Source: Bog-159 sp963756605
GTDB lineage: Bacteria; Acidobacteriota; Terriglobia; Bryobacterales; Bryobacteraceae
DNA: 64,000 bases
NCBI GenBank assembly: GCA_963756605.1
Contig: CAVWOT010000014.1
Location: forward strand, 372,001-436,000
Direction of reading: 5' to 3'
In this document: positions 1-6,988 of the stretch, piece by piece
Position numbering within the stretch: the stretch's first letter is position 1
How the letters are laid out: each line of letters begins with the position of its first letter
Program-made: the position numbers and the translations under genes
Notes under the pieces: model-generated
The model's input: only the letters and a program-made list of their open reading frames with translations
Told to the model about the DNA's origin: nothing
The model's database searches: none

Positions 1-314
1 GGTGGAAGCGTGAACTTGAGTTGCAGGACGGCGCCCCTGGTTGCGGCGGCGCGCGGCGGGCGCAACAACACGGAGAAGCGGGGACCCGTCCAGCGCCAGG
101 CGTTCTGTTCCACGCCATAGAAGCCGCTGAGCAACTGGGCCGCAGCCTGCGGGTCGGCCGTGGCGACCACGGTGGCCAGCGCCGGCGTTTCTTCTATGGT
201 CCGCACGTTGGTGGGCTTGTGCCGCCGGCAACCGGCGGGCAGCAGGGCCAGGCATAATACCAGGGCCGCGGCGGCCACCGCAGGGCGGCGCCGGCTCGAA
301 TCGGGAATTCGCAT
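1..314 (-). CDS. Putative secreted lipoprotein, partial (runs off left edge)
   Basis: An open frame starts at ATG 314-312, overlapping the stop of the molybdopterin oxidoreductase (TGATG), and continues without a stop to the window edge, giving about 104 codons of N-terminus. It begins with a basic stretch, a hydrophobic segment and a cysteine in the context LLPAGC near residue 29, a slightly atypical lipobox (Pro at -3), so an exported lipid-anchored protein is likely. The following part (GFYGVEQNAWRWT, FSVLLRPP) reads as a soluble beta-rich domain that I cannot name. Translational coupling suggests co-expression with the oxidoreductase, but a functional link is inference. Confidence 0.7.
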   Translation of the reverse strand, partial: MRIPDSSRRRPAVAAAALVLCLALLPAGCRRHKPTNVRTIEETPALATVVATADPQAAAQLLSGFYGVEQNAWRWTGPRFSVLLRPPRAAATRGAVLQLKFTLP

Positions 315-2365
315 CAGTCTCCGCTCTTCTCCACTTCCACCAGGCAGCTATAGAAAGTTGGTCCGCCGCCTTTGTCGGTGAGGCGCTCGCCGGTGAGAGC
401 ATTCACGTTTTGAGAGTCCGCGGCCATACGCGGCCAGCGCACGGCGGGCACGCAGACGACGCCGCGGCGCACCACGCCATCGACCTGCGCGCGCAGCAGG
501 CAGGAGCCGCGGTCGTTATATACGCGCACCTGGTCGCCCGAGACGATGCCGCGCGCCGCCGCATCTGCGGACTCCATGTACATTGTAGCGGTGGCCGTGT
601 CGTTATCCGGGCGATTGCCGAAGGTGGAGTTCATGCTGTCGTCGTGTTTGGGCGAGATCATTTCGAGGGGGAAGCGCGCGCGCAGGCGCTCGTCTCCGAA
701 GCGGGATTCGACGGGCGGCGTGTAGGCGATGGACTCCGCGTGGAATTCGCACTTGCCGGTGGGTGTGCCAAAGCCGCCATTTGCAAAGGGCAGAAAGGGC
801 TCGGCGGCGGGCGCGACGCGCAGGCGCACGGAGTGCTCGCGCTCCAGTTCCTCCAGGGTGATGCCGCGCACGAAGGGATGCGGGGAATCGAGCAGCGTGC
901 GGATCATGTCGTCTTCCGAATCGGCGAAGCAGGCGTCATCGAAGCCCATGCGGGCGGCCAGCGCGCGGAAGACTTCCACGTTCGACCGGGCTTCGCCGGG
1001 CGGGCGCAGCGCGGGCCGGGCCAATTGCAGGTAGTAGTGGCCGTATGCCAGATACAGATCGGTGTGCTCCAGGAACGTGGTGGCGGGCAGCACGAAGTCG
1101 GCATAATCGGCGGTGTCGGTTTGAAATTGTTCCAGCACCACCGTGAACAAATCGTGGCGCGCGAAACCGCGGCGCACGGCATTCTGATTGGGCGCGATGG
1201 CGGCCGGGTTCGAGTTATAGACCACCACCGCTTTGACTGGCGGGTCGGTCACTTCGTTCAGCGCCTGCCCCAACTGCGACATGTTGATCAGGCGCGCCTC
1301 GCGGCCCAGCGCGCGCTGCTGGAGATCGGCGCGCTCGAGCCCGGCCCGGTTCAATTGAAATGCCTGCGAAGTGGAAAGCTGCAGGCCGCCGCCAATTTCC
1401 TTCCACGATCCGGTGAGGGCCGGCAACAAGGCAATGGTGCGCACGGCCATGGCGCCGCGTTCGCTGCGCTGCACGCCGTAATTCAGGCGGATGGCGGCGG
1501 GGCGGGTGGTGGCGTATTCGCGCGCCAGGGCCACGATTTCATCACTGGCGATGCCGGTGAGTGCGGCGGCGCGTTCCGGCGGATATTCGTTGGCGCGCGC
1601 GGCCAGTTCGGCGAAACCGGTGGTGAAGCGATCTATGTAATCCGCGTCGTAAAGCTTCTCGCCGATGATGACGTGCATCATGCCCAGCGCCAGCGCGGTA
1701 TCGCTGCCGGGGTTGATGAAGAAATGCTTGTCGGCGGCCGCGCCCGTGCGGTTCCGCCGCGGATCGATGGTGTAGAAGCGCGCGCCGTTGCGGCGCGCCT
1801 CCACGATGAACGGCCACAGGTGGACGTTGGTGCCGAGCACGTTGGCGCCCCAGGCGATGATCAGCCTGGCGTGGCGGAACTGCTCCGGTTCGGTGCCGTA
1901 GCGGAAGCCCAGAGCGTCCATCAGGCCGGCGCCGCCTGCCGAAGAACAGATGGTGCGATCGAGGCGCGATGCGCCCAGGCGGTGAAAGAAGCGGCGATCC
2001 ATGCCCGAGCCGTTGAGCAGTCCCATGGTGCCGGCGTAGCTGTAGGGCAGGATGGCTTCGGGGCCGAAATCCGCGGCGATGGCCTGCAGGCGCGCGGCGA
2101 TTTCGTCTAGCGCGTCATCCCAGGAGACGCGCACGAAGCGGCCTTCGCCTTTGGCTCCGGCGCGGCGCATGGGATAGAGCAGGCGATCGGGCGAGTATTC
2201 GCGCTCGAGATAGCGGGCGACTTTGCCGCAGAGGAAGCCGCGGGTGACGGGATGGGCGGGGTCACCACGGAGCCGGGTAGCTTCGCCGTCCGCGCCAATC
2301 GAAACCAGCACGGCGCAGGCATCCGGGCAATCCAGGGCGCAGACGGAATGGCGGATTTCAGGCAC
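314..2365 (-). CDS. Molybdopterin oxidoreductase (bis-MGD family)
   Basis: 683 residues starting at GTG 2365-2363. The N-terminus has the [4Fe-4S] binding pattern C9, C13, C17 and C46 (GFLCGK), followed by the molybdopterin-binding core (WDDALDEIAARL near 80, WGANVLGTN near 180) and a C-terminal dinucleotide-binding domain near 570-670 (NRPDNDTATATMYM, VRVYNDRGS). It belongs to the DMSO-reductase superfamily branch often annotated simply as molybdopterin oxidoreductase; the substrate cannot be read from the sequence. No Tat motif is visible at the N-terminus, so it is probably cytoplasmic. No electron-transfer or membrane subunits are adjacent. The only coupled gene is the lipoprotein downstream. 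Confidence 0.9.
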   Translation of the reverse strand: MPEIRHSVCALDCPDACAVLVSIGADGEATRLRGDPAHPVTRGFLCGKVARYLEREYSPDRLLYPMRRAGAKGEGRFVRVSWDDALDEIAARLQAIAADFGPEAILPYSYAGTMGLLNGSGMDRRFFHRLGASRLDRTICSSAGGAGLMDALGFRYGTEPEQFRHARLIIAWGANVLGTNVHLWPFIVEARRNGARFYTIDPRRNRTGAAADKHFFINPGSDTALALGMMHVIIGEKLYDADYIDRFTTGFAELAARANEYPPERAAALTGIASDEIVALAREYATTRPAAIRLNYGVQRSERGAMAVRTIALLPALTGSWKEIGGGLQLSTSQAFQLNRAGLERADLQQRALGREARLINMSQLGQALNEVTDPPVKAVVVYNSNPAAIAPNQNAVRRGFARHDLFTVVLEQFQTDTADYADFVLPATTFLEHTDLYLAYGHYYLQLARPALRPPGEARSNVEVFRALAARMGFDDACFADSEDDMIRTLLDSPHPFVRGITLEELEREHSVRLRVAPAAEPFLPFANGGFGTPTGKCEFHAESIAYTPPVESRFGDERLRARFPLEMISPKHDDSMNSTFGNRPDNDTATATMYMESADAAARGIVSGDQVRVYNDRGSCLLRAQVDGVVRRGVVCVPAVRWPRMAADSQNVNALTGERLTDKGGGPTFYSCLVEVEKSGD

Positions 2366-2439
2366 TTAGGAGGATTATAGCAAGCGCGTTTGGAGGGCGG
2401 GCCTGGGTGGTGTCTGAAAGTCAGTCTGAGCTTTTCCTA

Positions 2440-3290
2440 TTAATGTGCTTTGAACCAAGCCAGCACGCGCCGACGGAACTCATACGGCTCGGCACTGGAA
2501 GCCCCAGTGTGCCCTGCCCCCGACACCAGCCACAGAGGATCGCTGGGGTTGGCCGCAGCCAACATTTGCGAATTGGACGGCGGGGTTCGAGAATCATTGA
2601 GACCGTGAATCAGCAGAATGGGGGTCTGGCTGTGCCTGATGCTGTTGACCGGAGACACTTGCCGGAAATCGAGCCCGTCTGACAAATTGGCATACAACGC
2701 ACCGCAACTCACGACCAGTTTCGCAAGCGGAGATCCTATAAAAGCCGGCAGCCTCAACACGCGACGAACGCGGTACTCCGCAGTCTCTCGAAGATCGGCA
2801 AAGGGACACTCGGCAACGATGGCCGTGAACGAAGGTTCAACTACGGCGGCCTGGATAAGGATCGATGCGCCCAGGGGATGACGTCGTGTCTTTCGAGGAG
2901 ACCGTATGTCACGAATTCGCCGCCACTTGCTCCATGTGCGCGGCTGTCAGGGACGAGGACAGTATAGCCCTTCTCCAAAAACATCGGCGAAAATCGCACG
3001 CTGCCGACACGTGAATCACCGATGCCATACAGCACGATAACGCAGTTTCCGTTCTGCTTCACTGGGCACAGCCACCAAGCGCTGAGCTTCGCGTTATCAC
3101 GCGCGGCGATCTCCACAGTTTCTGTGTCCGGCGGAGCCGGGGCCACCGATCTTGGAACGATCTTGGAAGGATGGAGGGCTGCCGCACAAAAAATTGCACC
3201 GACGATGATGATGATAAAGACCAGAGCTCCGACCAAAACAGCAGCTCCTGCGATCACCGGGTATTTGAGGTGAGCGAACCGTCGTAACAT
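2440..3290 (-). pseudogene. Decayed alpha/beta hydrolase with N-terminal membrane anchor
   Basis: Two consecutive frames together make a serine hydrolase. The upstream part (3290 to about 2841) has an N-terminal membrane helix near residues 12-38 and the first half of the fold (VLYGIGDSRVG, VLVPDSRAHGASGG). It then shifts frame near 2875 and hits a stop. The other frame continues with LGASILIQAAVVEPSFTAIV, then ECPFADLRETAEYR, ILLIHGLNDSRTPP (acid) and GAGHTG (His). At the junction only LGAS of the expected nucleophile elbow GxSLGAS survives, so the catalytic serine and roughly 20-30 preceding residues appear deleted as well as frame-shifted. Catalysis is therefore very unlikely. Confidence 0.8.
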
Positions 3291-3364
3291 ATCCGCAACC
3301 GTTTACTATCCCATTCTTCATTCTTGAGGGGCGGGTACTGCAGATGATTTTGATCGTCCGCGCG

Positions 3365-3402
3365 GGCGGGTCTGGAGACCCGCCGCAGACCTGGAGGTCT
3401 GC
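3365..3402. repeat. Tandem pair of perfect palindromes with 2-nt loops
   Basis: GGCGGGTCT-GG-AGACCCGCC (3365-3384) is followed directly by GCAGACCT-GG-AGGTCTGC (3385-3402). Both stems are perfect and share the centre CT-GG-AG while the outer stem differs. The same two stems recur with longer loops at 54781-54829. This is a REP-like extragenic palindrome family of this genome. Confidence 0.8.
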
Positions 3403-3645
3403 CCCACTCTGTCTTGAAATGTTTGTTTCTTGGGGAAGTCTTATTGAAAACAAAGGGTTAGTTGGGTTCGAATGGTAATCCATATGCAAATTTCAAACAG
3501 CTTGGGCAGCGAAACGCTCTACCCGGAAGAAAGAGTAACATGCCGGTCAGGCGATTTCGGTTGGGGGATCGTCTGGAGACGTTTGTTTGGCGCGCCGGCG
3601 CGAGCCTCAGGACGCGTGATCCACTTTTCCGCCCCTCCTTTATGT

Positions 3646-3672
3646 TGTAACCTGGGTATTTGCCGGTACGCC
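3646..3672 (+). promoter_or_regulatory. Possible ECF-type promoter of the sigma operon
   Basis: TGTAAC (3646-3651), a 17-nt spacer and CGCC (3669-3672) resemble the TGTAAC-N16/17-CGTC class of ECF promoters, about 45 nt upstream of the sigma start. This would allow autoregulation. The -10 is not a perfect match, so the call is tentative. Confidence 0.3.
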
Positions 3673-3717
3673 TTAACAGCGGAAGCTTAGAAGCCATGCC
3701 GGCCGGTCCGGGGCCGC

Positions 3718-4317
3718 ATGCTGGTAGATTTTGAGGTTATTAAACGCGCACAGGCGGGCGACGCCCCGGCGTTCAACGAGATCGTGCTGGCGTACCGGAA
3801 GCGGACCCTGGGGACGATTGCGCGGTTGATCTCCAGGCCGGAAGATGTGGAGGATGTCGGCCAGGAGGTGTTCCTCCGGCTTTACTTTTCGCTGGATCAG
3901 CTCCGCACAGCGGAAGTCTTTGAGCCGTGGCTCTACCGGCTGACGGTAAATGCGGCGTATGATTATCTTCGGAAGCACCGGCGGCGGATGGAATCGCGCA
4001 TGTCGGATCTTTCCGAGCAGCAGGTGATGCTGGCTGACGCGATGGCCGGCGGATTGGTAGATCACGATGTCAGGCAGAAGAAACAGATCTCGGAGGCGGT
4101 GGACGCCATGCTGAGTTCGGTTTCGGAAGCCGATCGGATTCTGCTAACGCTGAAGGAAGTGGAAGGGCTTTCGTTGAAGGAGCTTGAAAAAATCTATCGC
4201 GTCAAGGAGAATGCTCTTAAGGTGCGGCTGTTCAGGGCCCGGCAGCGGGTGCTGAAAGCGTTCGGCGAAACTGGCAAGGAACCGAGCGCGAAAGGTGCGG
4301 CGAAAGCCGAAATATAG
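3718..4317 (+). CDS. ECF-type RNA polymerase sigma factor
   Basis: 199 residues. Region 2 spans about residues 10-80 (AFNEIVLAYRKRTL, DVEDVGQEVFLRLY, WLYRLTVNAAYDYLRKH) and region 4 about 125-180 (LLTLKEVEGLSLKELEKIYR followed by the helix-turn-helix VKENALKVRLFRARQRV). There is no region 1 or 3, as expected for sigma-70 group 4. The next two genes are an unrelated small membrane protein placed like an anti-sigma factor and a Spy/CpxP-like protein, which points to an envelope-stress type regulon. The ATG at 3718 is used; the reading frame extends no further upstream. Confidence 0.9.
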   Translation: MLVDFEVIKRAQAGDAPAFNEIVLAYRKRTLGTIARLISRPEDVEDVGQEVFLRLYFSLDQLRTAEVFEPWLYRLTVNAAYDYLRKHRRRMESRMSDLSEQQVMLADAMAGGLVDHDVRQKKQISEAVDAMLSSVSEADRILLTLKEVEGLSLKELEKIYRVKENALKVRLFRARQRVLKAFGETGKEPSAKGAAKAEI

Positions 4318-4321
4318 AAGT

Positions 4322-4654
4322 ATGAACTGGACAAACAGAGGCGACGACGGAGAGCTGGACGTGTTGCTGCGAGCATACCGGCAGGCTTGCCCCGATCCGG
4401 AAGCGTCCGCCAACTTCATGCCCGAGCTATGGCGGCGCATTGAGGAGCGGCAGCGATCCGTGTTCTTTATGGGACGGTGGGCGCGTGCCTTGGTGACTGC
4501 GGCTGCCGTGCTCTCGGTGGCGATGGCTACTTACCTATACATTCCGCACGGCCGCACTTCGGTGTTCTCCATGGAGAGCTACGTGGAAGCACTAACGGCC
4601 GGGCACGCGCAGGACCCGCCGGATCTGCCTGAGGCGGTTGCGGACGAACTCTGA
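4322..4654 (+). CDS. Small membrane protein, candidate anti-sigma factor
   Basis: 110 residues from ATG 4322, five nucleotides after the sigma stop. There is a cytoplasmic-looking acidic N-terminal half (about 1-55), one transmembrane helix near 58-80 (ALVTAAAVLSVAMATYLYI) and a short extracytoplasmic tail. It lacks the HxxxCxxC zinc motif of ZAS anti-sigma factors, so the role rests on position and topology. Its TGA overlaps the next ATG, so the two are translationally coupled. Confidence 0.6.
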   Translation: MNWTNRGDDGELDVLLRAYRQACPDPEASANFMPELWRRIEERQRSVFFMGRWARALVTAAAVLSVAMATYLYIPHGRTSVFSMESYVEALTAGHAQDPPDLPEAVADEL

Positions 4655-5034
4655 TGCGCCGGTCCAACACTGCCACCCTGGTTTACCTGCTGGTGGTTTT
4701 CGCCAGCGGTGCCGTAGTCGGTGGATTCGCCACGCGGCTGTACGTGGCGAAGACCGTGAGCGCAACCGTAAGCGCACCATCGCCGAGCCATGCCGAGTTA
4801 CGCAAGCAGTATCTGCAGGACATGCGCAGCCGGTTACATCTGACCGAGGCCCAAGTTGCTAAGTTGCAGACGATCACAGACGCCACCGGCCAACGTGTGC
4901 ACGAGATGAAGAAGACCATCGGGGATGAACACATCAGGCAGGTGAACGAGATCCTGGACGATGGCCAGAAGGCTGAATACGCCAAGATGCGGGCCGAGCG
5001 CGACAAGCACCACCAGGAACAGGCTAAGAAGTAA
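4654..5034 (+). CDS. Spy/CpxP-like periplasmic protein
   Basis: 126 residues. An N-terminal hydrophobic segment (residues 8-30) acts as signal or anchor. It is followed by a helical, charged domain with a pattern like the LTxxQ repeats of Spy/CpxP/ZraP proteins (LHLTEAQVAKLQTI near 67-80 and VNEILDDGQKAEYAKM near 98-113). Such proteins are periplasmic chaperones or stress sensors. The position as third gene of the sigma operon suggests it modulates or reports the stress sensed by the system; this is inference. Confidence 0.65.
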   Translation: MRRSNTATLVYLLVVFASGAVVGGFATRLYVAKTVSATVSAPSPSHAELRKQYLQDMRSRLHLTEAQVAKLQTITDATGQRVHEMKKTIGDEHIRQVNEILDDGQKAEYAKMRAERDKHHQEQAKK

Positions 5035-5042
5035 GCTGGCGT

Positions 5043-5087
5043 ACGGCGAACTAAAGTTCGCCGCGGCAAGCTAAAGCTCGCGCCACG
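5043..5087. repeat. 45-bp dispersed palindromic repeat, copy 1
   Basis: GGCGAACT-AA-AGTTCGCC (5045-5062) is joined to GCAAGCT-AA-AGCTCGC (5066-5081). The 45-nt block matches the copy at 24534-24578 at 43 positions. It lies just after the Spy-like gene and before the convergent rpmE. Confidence 0.85.
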
Positions 5088-5089
5088 AT

Positions 5090-5323
5090 TTACGCTACGG
5101 GCTGGGCCTTCTTGGCGGCGCGACTTTCCTTGTACTTCTTCTCAAACCGCTCTATGCGTCCCGCCGTATCCATCAACTTCTGCTTCCCGGTGTAAAAGGG
5201 ATGGCAGTGCGAGCAGATTTCCACGCGGATGTCGCCCTTATGAGTGGAGCGGGTCTTGAACGTATGTCCACAAGCGCAGATGACGTTGATCTCGCTGTAA
5301 GCGGGATGAATACCGGCCTTCAT
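5090..5323 (-). CDS. rpmE: 50S ribosomal protein L31 (zinc-binding form)
   Basis: 77 residues from ATG 5323-5321, beginning MKAGIHPAYSEINVICACG. The cysteine pattern CxC followed by CSHCHPFY and the tail HPFYTGKQKLMDTAGRIERF are diagnostic of bL31 of the zinc-containing (C+) type. The same frame can be extended upstream, but the extension has no L31 similarity and crosses a terminator. An AGGA ribosome binding site and an extended -10 (TGGTATACT, ending at 5349) place the promoter immediately upstream, so rpmE is a short single-gene unit. Confidence 0.95.
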   Translation of the reverse strand: MKAGIHPAYSEINVICACGHTFKTRSTHKGDIRVEICSHCHPFYTGKQKLMDTAGRIERFEKKYKESRAAKKAQPVA

Positions 5324-5348
5324 TTCCAGGAATCCTTTCGAGATTTTC

Positions 5349-5357
5349 AGTATACCA
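5349..5357 (-). promoter_or_regulatory. Extended -10 element of rpmE
   Basis: On the minus strand TGG-TATACT lies 26 nt before the rpmE ATG and overlaps the end of the T-rich tract of the upstream terminator. There is no good -35, which is normal for extended -10 promoters. Confidence 0.5.
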
Positions 5358-5410
5358 AAAAACAGACAAACCCCCGGGGACGCGTGAACAGCACACGCAT
5401 CCTCGGGGGT
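5357..5410 (-). terminator. Rho-independent terminator of the unit upstream of rpmE
   Basis: Minus-strand stem arms ACCCCCGAGGATGCGTG and CACGCGTCCCCGGGGGT (mostly paired, short loop) are followed by a T-rich run ending in six T. It separates the short transcript starting near 5588 from rpmE. Confidence 0.8.
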
Positions 5411-5588
5411 CAAAGGTAGCCTACAAATTAAACCTGAGGCTTGGCATACGCGAGAGGCAGCCGGTCCACAGGAACTTGGCTTCGCCACTGGACGAAGCCG
5501 GCTACGTCAGAGCGGTCGACTCAACAGTCGGCCACCTCGCGCGGTCTACTGTCATTCATTATTCTGGACCACCTCCTTTTCCAGTGAT
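5357..5588 (-). ncRNA. Short transcript with 16-nt complement to the 16S rRNA tail; sRNA or recoded small ORF
   Basis: A near-consensus promoter (5595-5623) and a strong terminator (5357-5410) bracket about 230 nt. Near the 5' end is AAAAGGAGGTGGTCCAG (5580-5564), which can pair with the conserved 16S 3' end over 16 nt with one G-U. Downstream are two hairpins: GGCCGACT-GTTG-AGTCGACC (one mismatch) and GGCTTCG with CGAAGCC. The loop of the second contains TCCAGTG, complementary to CACTGGA at the very 5' end. One frame from ATG 5559 has 12 codons, TGA (5523-5521), 30 sense codons and TAA at 5430-5428, just before the terminator. A second ATG at 5555 opens 17 codons. It could be a structured regulatory RNA or an mRNA for a small protein read through UGA. 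I do not recognise either. Confidence 0.55.
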
Positions 5589-5594
5589 ATTTAC

Positions 5595-5623
5595 ATCCTA
5601 TAATCGGCTTGTAATTTTGTCAA
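5595..5623 (-). promoter_or_regulatory. Strong sigma-70-type promoter
   Basis: Minus-strand TTGACA (5623-5618), a 17-nt spacer and TAGGAT (5600-5595). The -35 is perfect and the -10 matches four of six positions. The predicted start near 5588 drives the short transcript described at 5357-5588. Confidence 0.8.
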
Positions 5624-5672
5624 ATGTTTTCTTACGTAGCCCAACAACTGGGCGGCTAGGTGGCAAACAGCA

Positions 5673-6689
5673 CTATAACTTGCGGTTTAAGTAGCGGCAC
5701 ATCACCATGCCGTCCAGGATGTTGAAGGGGAACTGGCCGGTGGTGTAGTGGCCGCAAGGCAGCGTGAAAACTTCATGGGGAAGCCGGCGGCCGCGAAAAT
5801 AGTCGAGCACCTGCTGCGAATACACGGGCAGGAAGGTGGAATCATACCGCGCCCAGATCAGCAGGCTCTTCAGGTCGCGGGTGCGCAAGCGGTCGAGGTA
5901 GGCGGCGGGGCTGATGACGGACCAGTATTCGCGCAGTTGATCGGCCGTGACGGCGCCCGCCAGTCCTTTGCGAATGTGCCCGGTGGATAGACCGGTCCAG
6001 ATGACGTCGGAGAAATACATGGACACGTGGTTGAACACGCCCGTGGAAATGCGGGGGTCATGCGCCGCGGCAATGAAGGCGATGCAGGAGCCCAGGCTGG
6101 TGCCGAGAATACCGAGCCGTTCATAACCTTGCTGCTGAAGCCAGTCGAGGCAGGCGCGCGCATCGATGACAGATTGCCGGGAAGCGTGGATGGTGCGGCC
6201 GAGGTTGCTCGAAACGTGATAATCGGCGCGTTCCAGTTCGGGCGGCATGCGGGGTCCGTGATAGGCGAGGTTCATGCGCAGGGCCGTGATGCCGAACCTG
6301 TTCAGCAGGCGGCATAAGCCCAAATGGCCTTGTTCATCCGCATTCCACTGGGGCAGCACCAACACGGCGCGGCGGTCACGCCGGCGAGCGGGAAAGAATG
6401 CCGCATGCACTACATTGTTTTCCGGGTAGGGTGTTTGGATGGGACTGGTGAACGTGAGCTCGCCGGCATCGAGGCGGTAATCCTGGGGTGTGCGGAAGGC
6501 GAAGAAACGATCGGAATCCGCCAGCACGCCGCCGACAAATTCGTGCAACGCCTGGCCGGAACTTCCGTTGGCAGGCGGCAATCCCAACCAGTCGAGCCCC
6601 CAATCGAACGGGCGGACGATCCGGTTGTTATCGCGGGTAGCGAGCTTGTACTCCCAATTCGAGATCCAGCGAGAATAGAGCGTGGGCAT
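5673..6689 (-). CDS. Alpha/beta hydrolase family protein
   Basis: 338 residues using ATG 6689, the start of the conserved part (MPTLYSRWISNWEYKLATRD); a 13-residue in-frame extension looks spurious. The nucleophile elbow is GTSLGS, the likely acid Asp is in WARYDSTFLP and the likely base His in CGHYTTGQFP, so the catalytic triad is complete. No signal peptide is seen. It resembles the ABHD18/RcgR-like hydrolases of unknown substrate. It is transcribed towards the short RNA unit, with which it shares strand but not promoter. Confidence 0.8.
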   Translation of the reverse strand: MPTLYSRWISNWEYKLATRDNNRIVRPFDWGLDWLGLPPANGSSGQALHEFVGGVLADSDRFFAFRTPQDYRLDAGELTFTSPIQTPYPENNVVHAAFFPARRRDRRAVLVLPQWNADEQGHLGLCRLLNRFGITALRMNLAYHGPRMPPELERADYHVSSNLGRTIHASRQSVIDARACLDWLQQQGYERLGILGTSLGSCIAFIAAAHDPRISTGVFNHVSMYFSDVIWTGLSTGHIRKGLAGAVTADQLREYWSVISPAAYLDRLRTRDLKSLLIWARYDSTFLPVYSQQVLDYFRGRRLPHEVFTLPCGHYTTGQFPFNILDGMVMCRYLNRKL

Positions 6690-6988
6690 GGAGGGAGACT
6701 TACCAGTGTAGCAAAGAGCGGCCGGCATTCAGCTCTCACCCCTGACCGCTGAACGCCGGCGCGCTATGCCAAAAGGAGGCAACCCACCAAAGCTAAAACC
6801 TCTTACCCTGTCGCGTATTGAGGCATGTCAGATGCCATAGCGCAAGGGCTTGCAAACACTGGGCGGTCTGCAGACGTTACTTCCGATTTTCGTAGGGCGG
6901 GTGCGCGGCGCCCGCGACTCCCTACGCATTCCCGAAGACGAGGCCGCGCTACAATCGACTGGTGGCTGACACGGCTGTCGGGGTTTCC
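6690..6988. other. Intergenic region with a hairpin at 6891-6926
   Basis: No gene is recognised. It contains an interrupted palindrome (CGTAGGG...CCCTACG, 6891-6926, with an inner GGGTGC/GCGCCC arm) and a possible -10 TACAAT (6950-6955) for the following transporter gene. Confidence 0.4.

Larger units (their letters stand above)
3291..3717. other. Intergenic region before the sigma-factor gene
   Basis: No convincing gene is seen here. It contains the tandem palindrome pair at 3365-3402 and a possible ECF-type promoter at 3646-3672. Short open frames in both directions lack ribosome binding sites and recognisable protein character. Confidence 0.5.

Noticed and set aside
410..2110. 566-codon open frame antisense to the molybdopterin oxidoreductase
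   Set aside because: It is His/Arg/Gly-rich, without domain character or ribosome site, and mirrors a clear gene on the other strand.
3455..3490. GGTTCGAAT resembling a tRNA T-arm
   Set aside because: No matching acceptor, D or anticodon stems are found around it.
5324..5488. Upstream in-frame extension of rpmE
   Set aside because: It would read through a terminator and the micro-transcript, has no L31 similarity, and a good start with SD exists at 5323.
5357..5588. 6S RNA, tmRNA or SRP RNA as identity of the micro-transcript
   Set aside because: No closing 5'-3' stem with central bubble, no tRNA-like ends or tag frame, and no SRP GGAA-loop core could be found.
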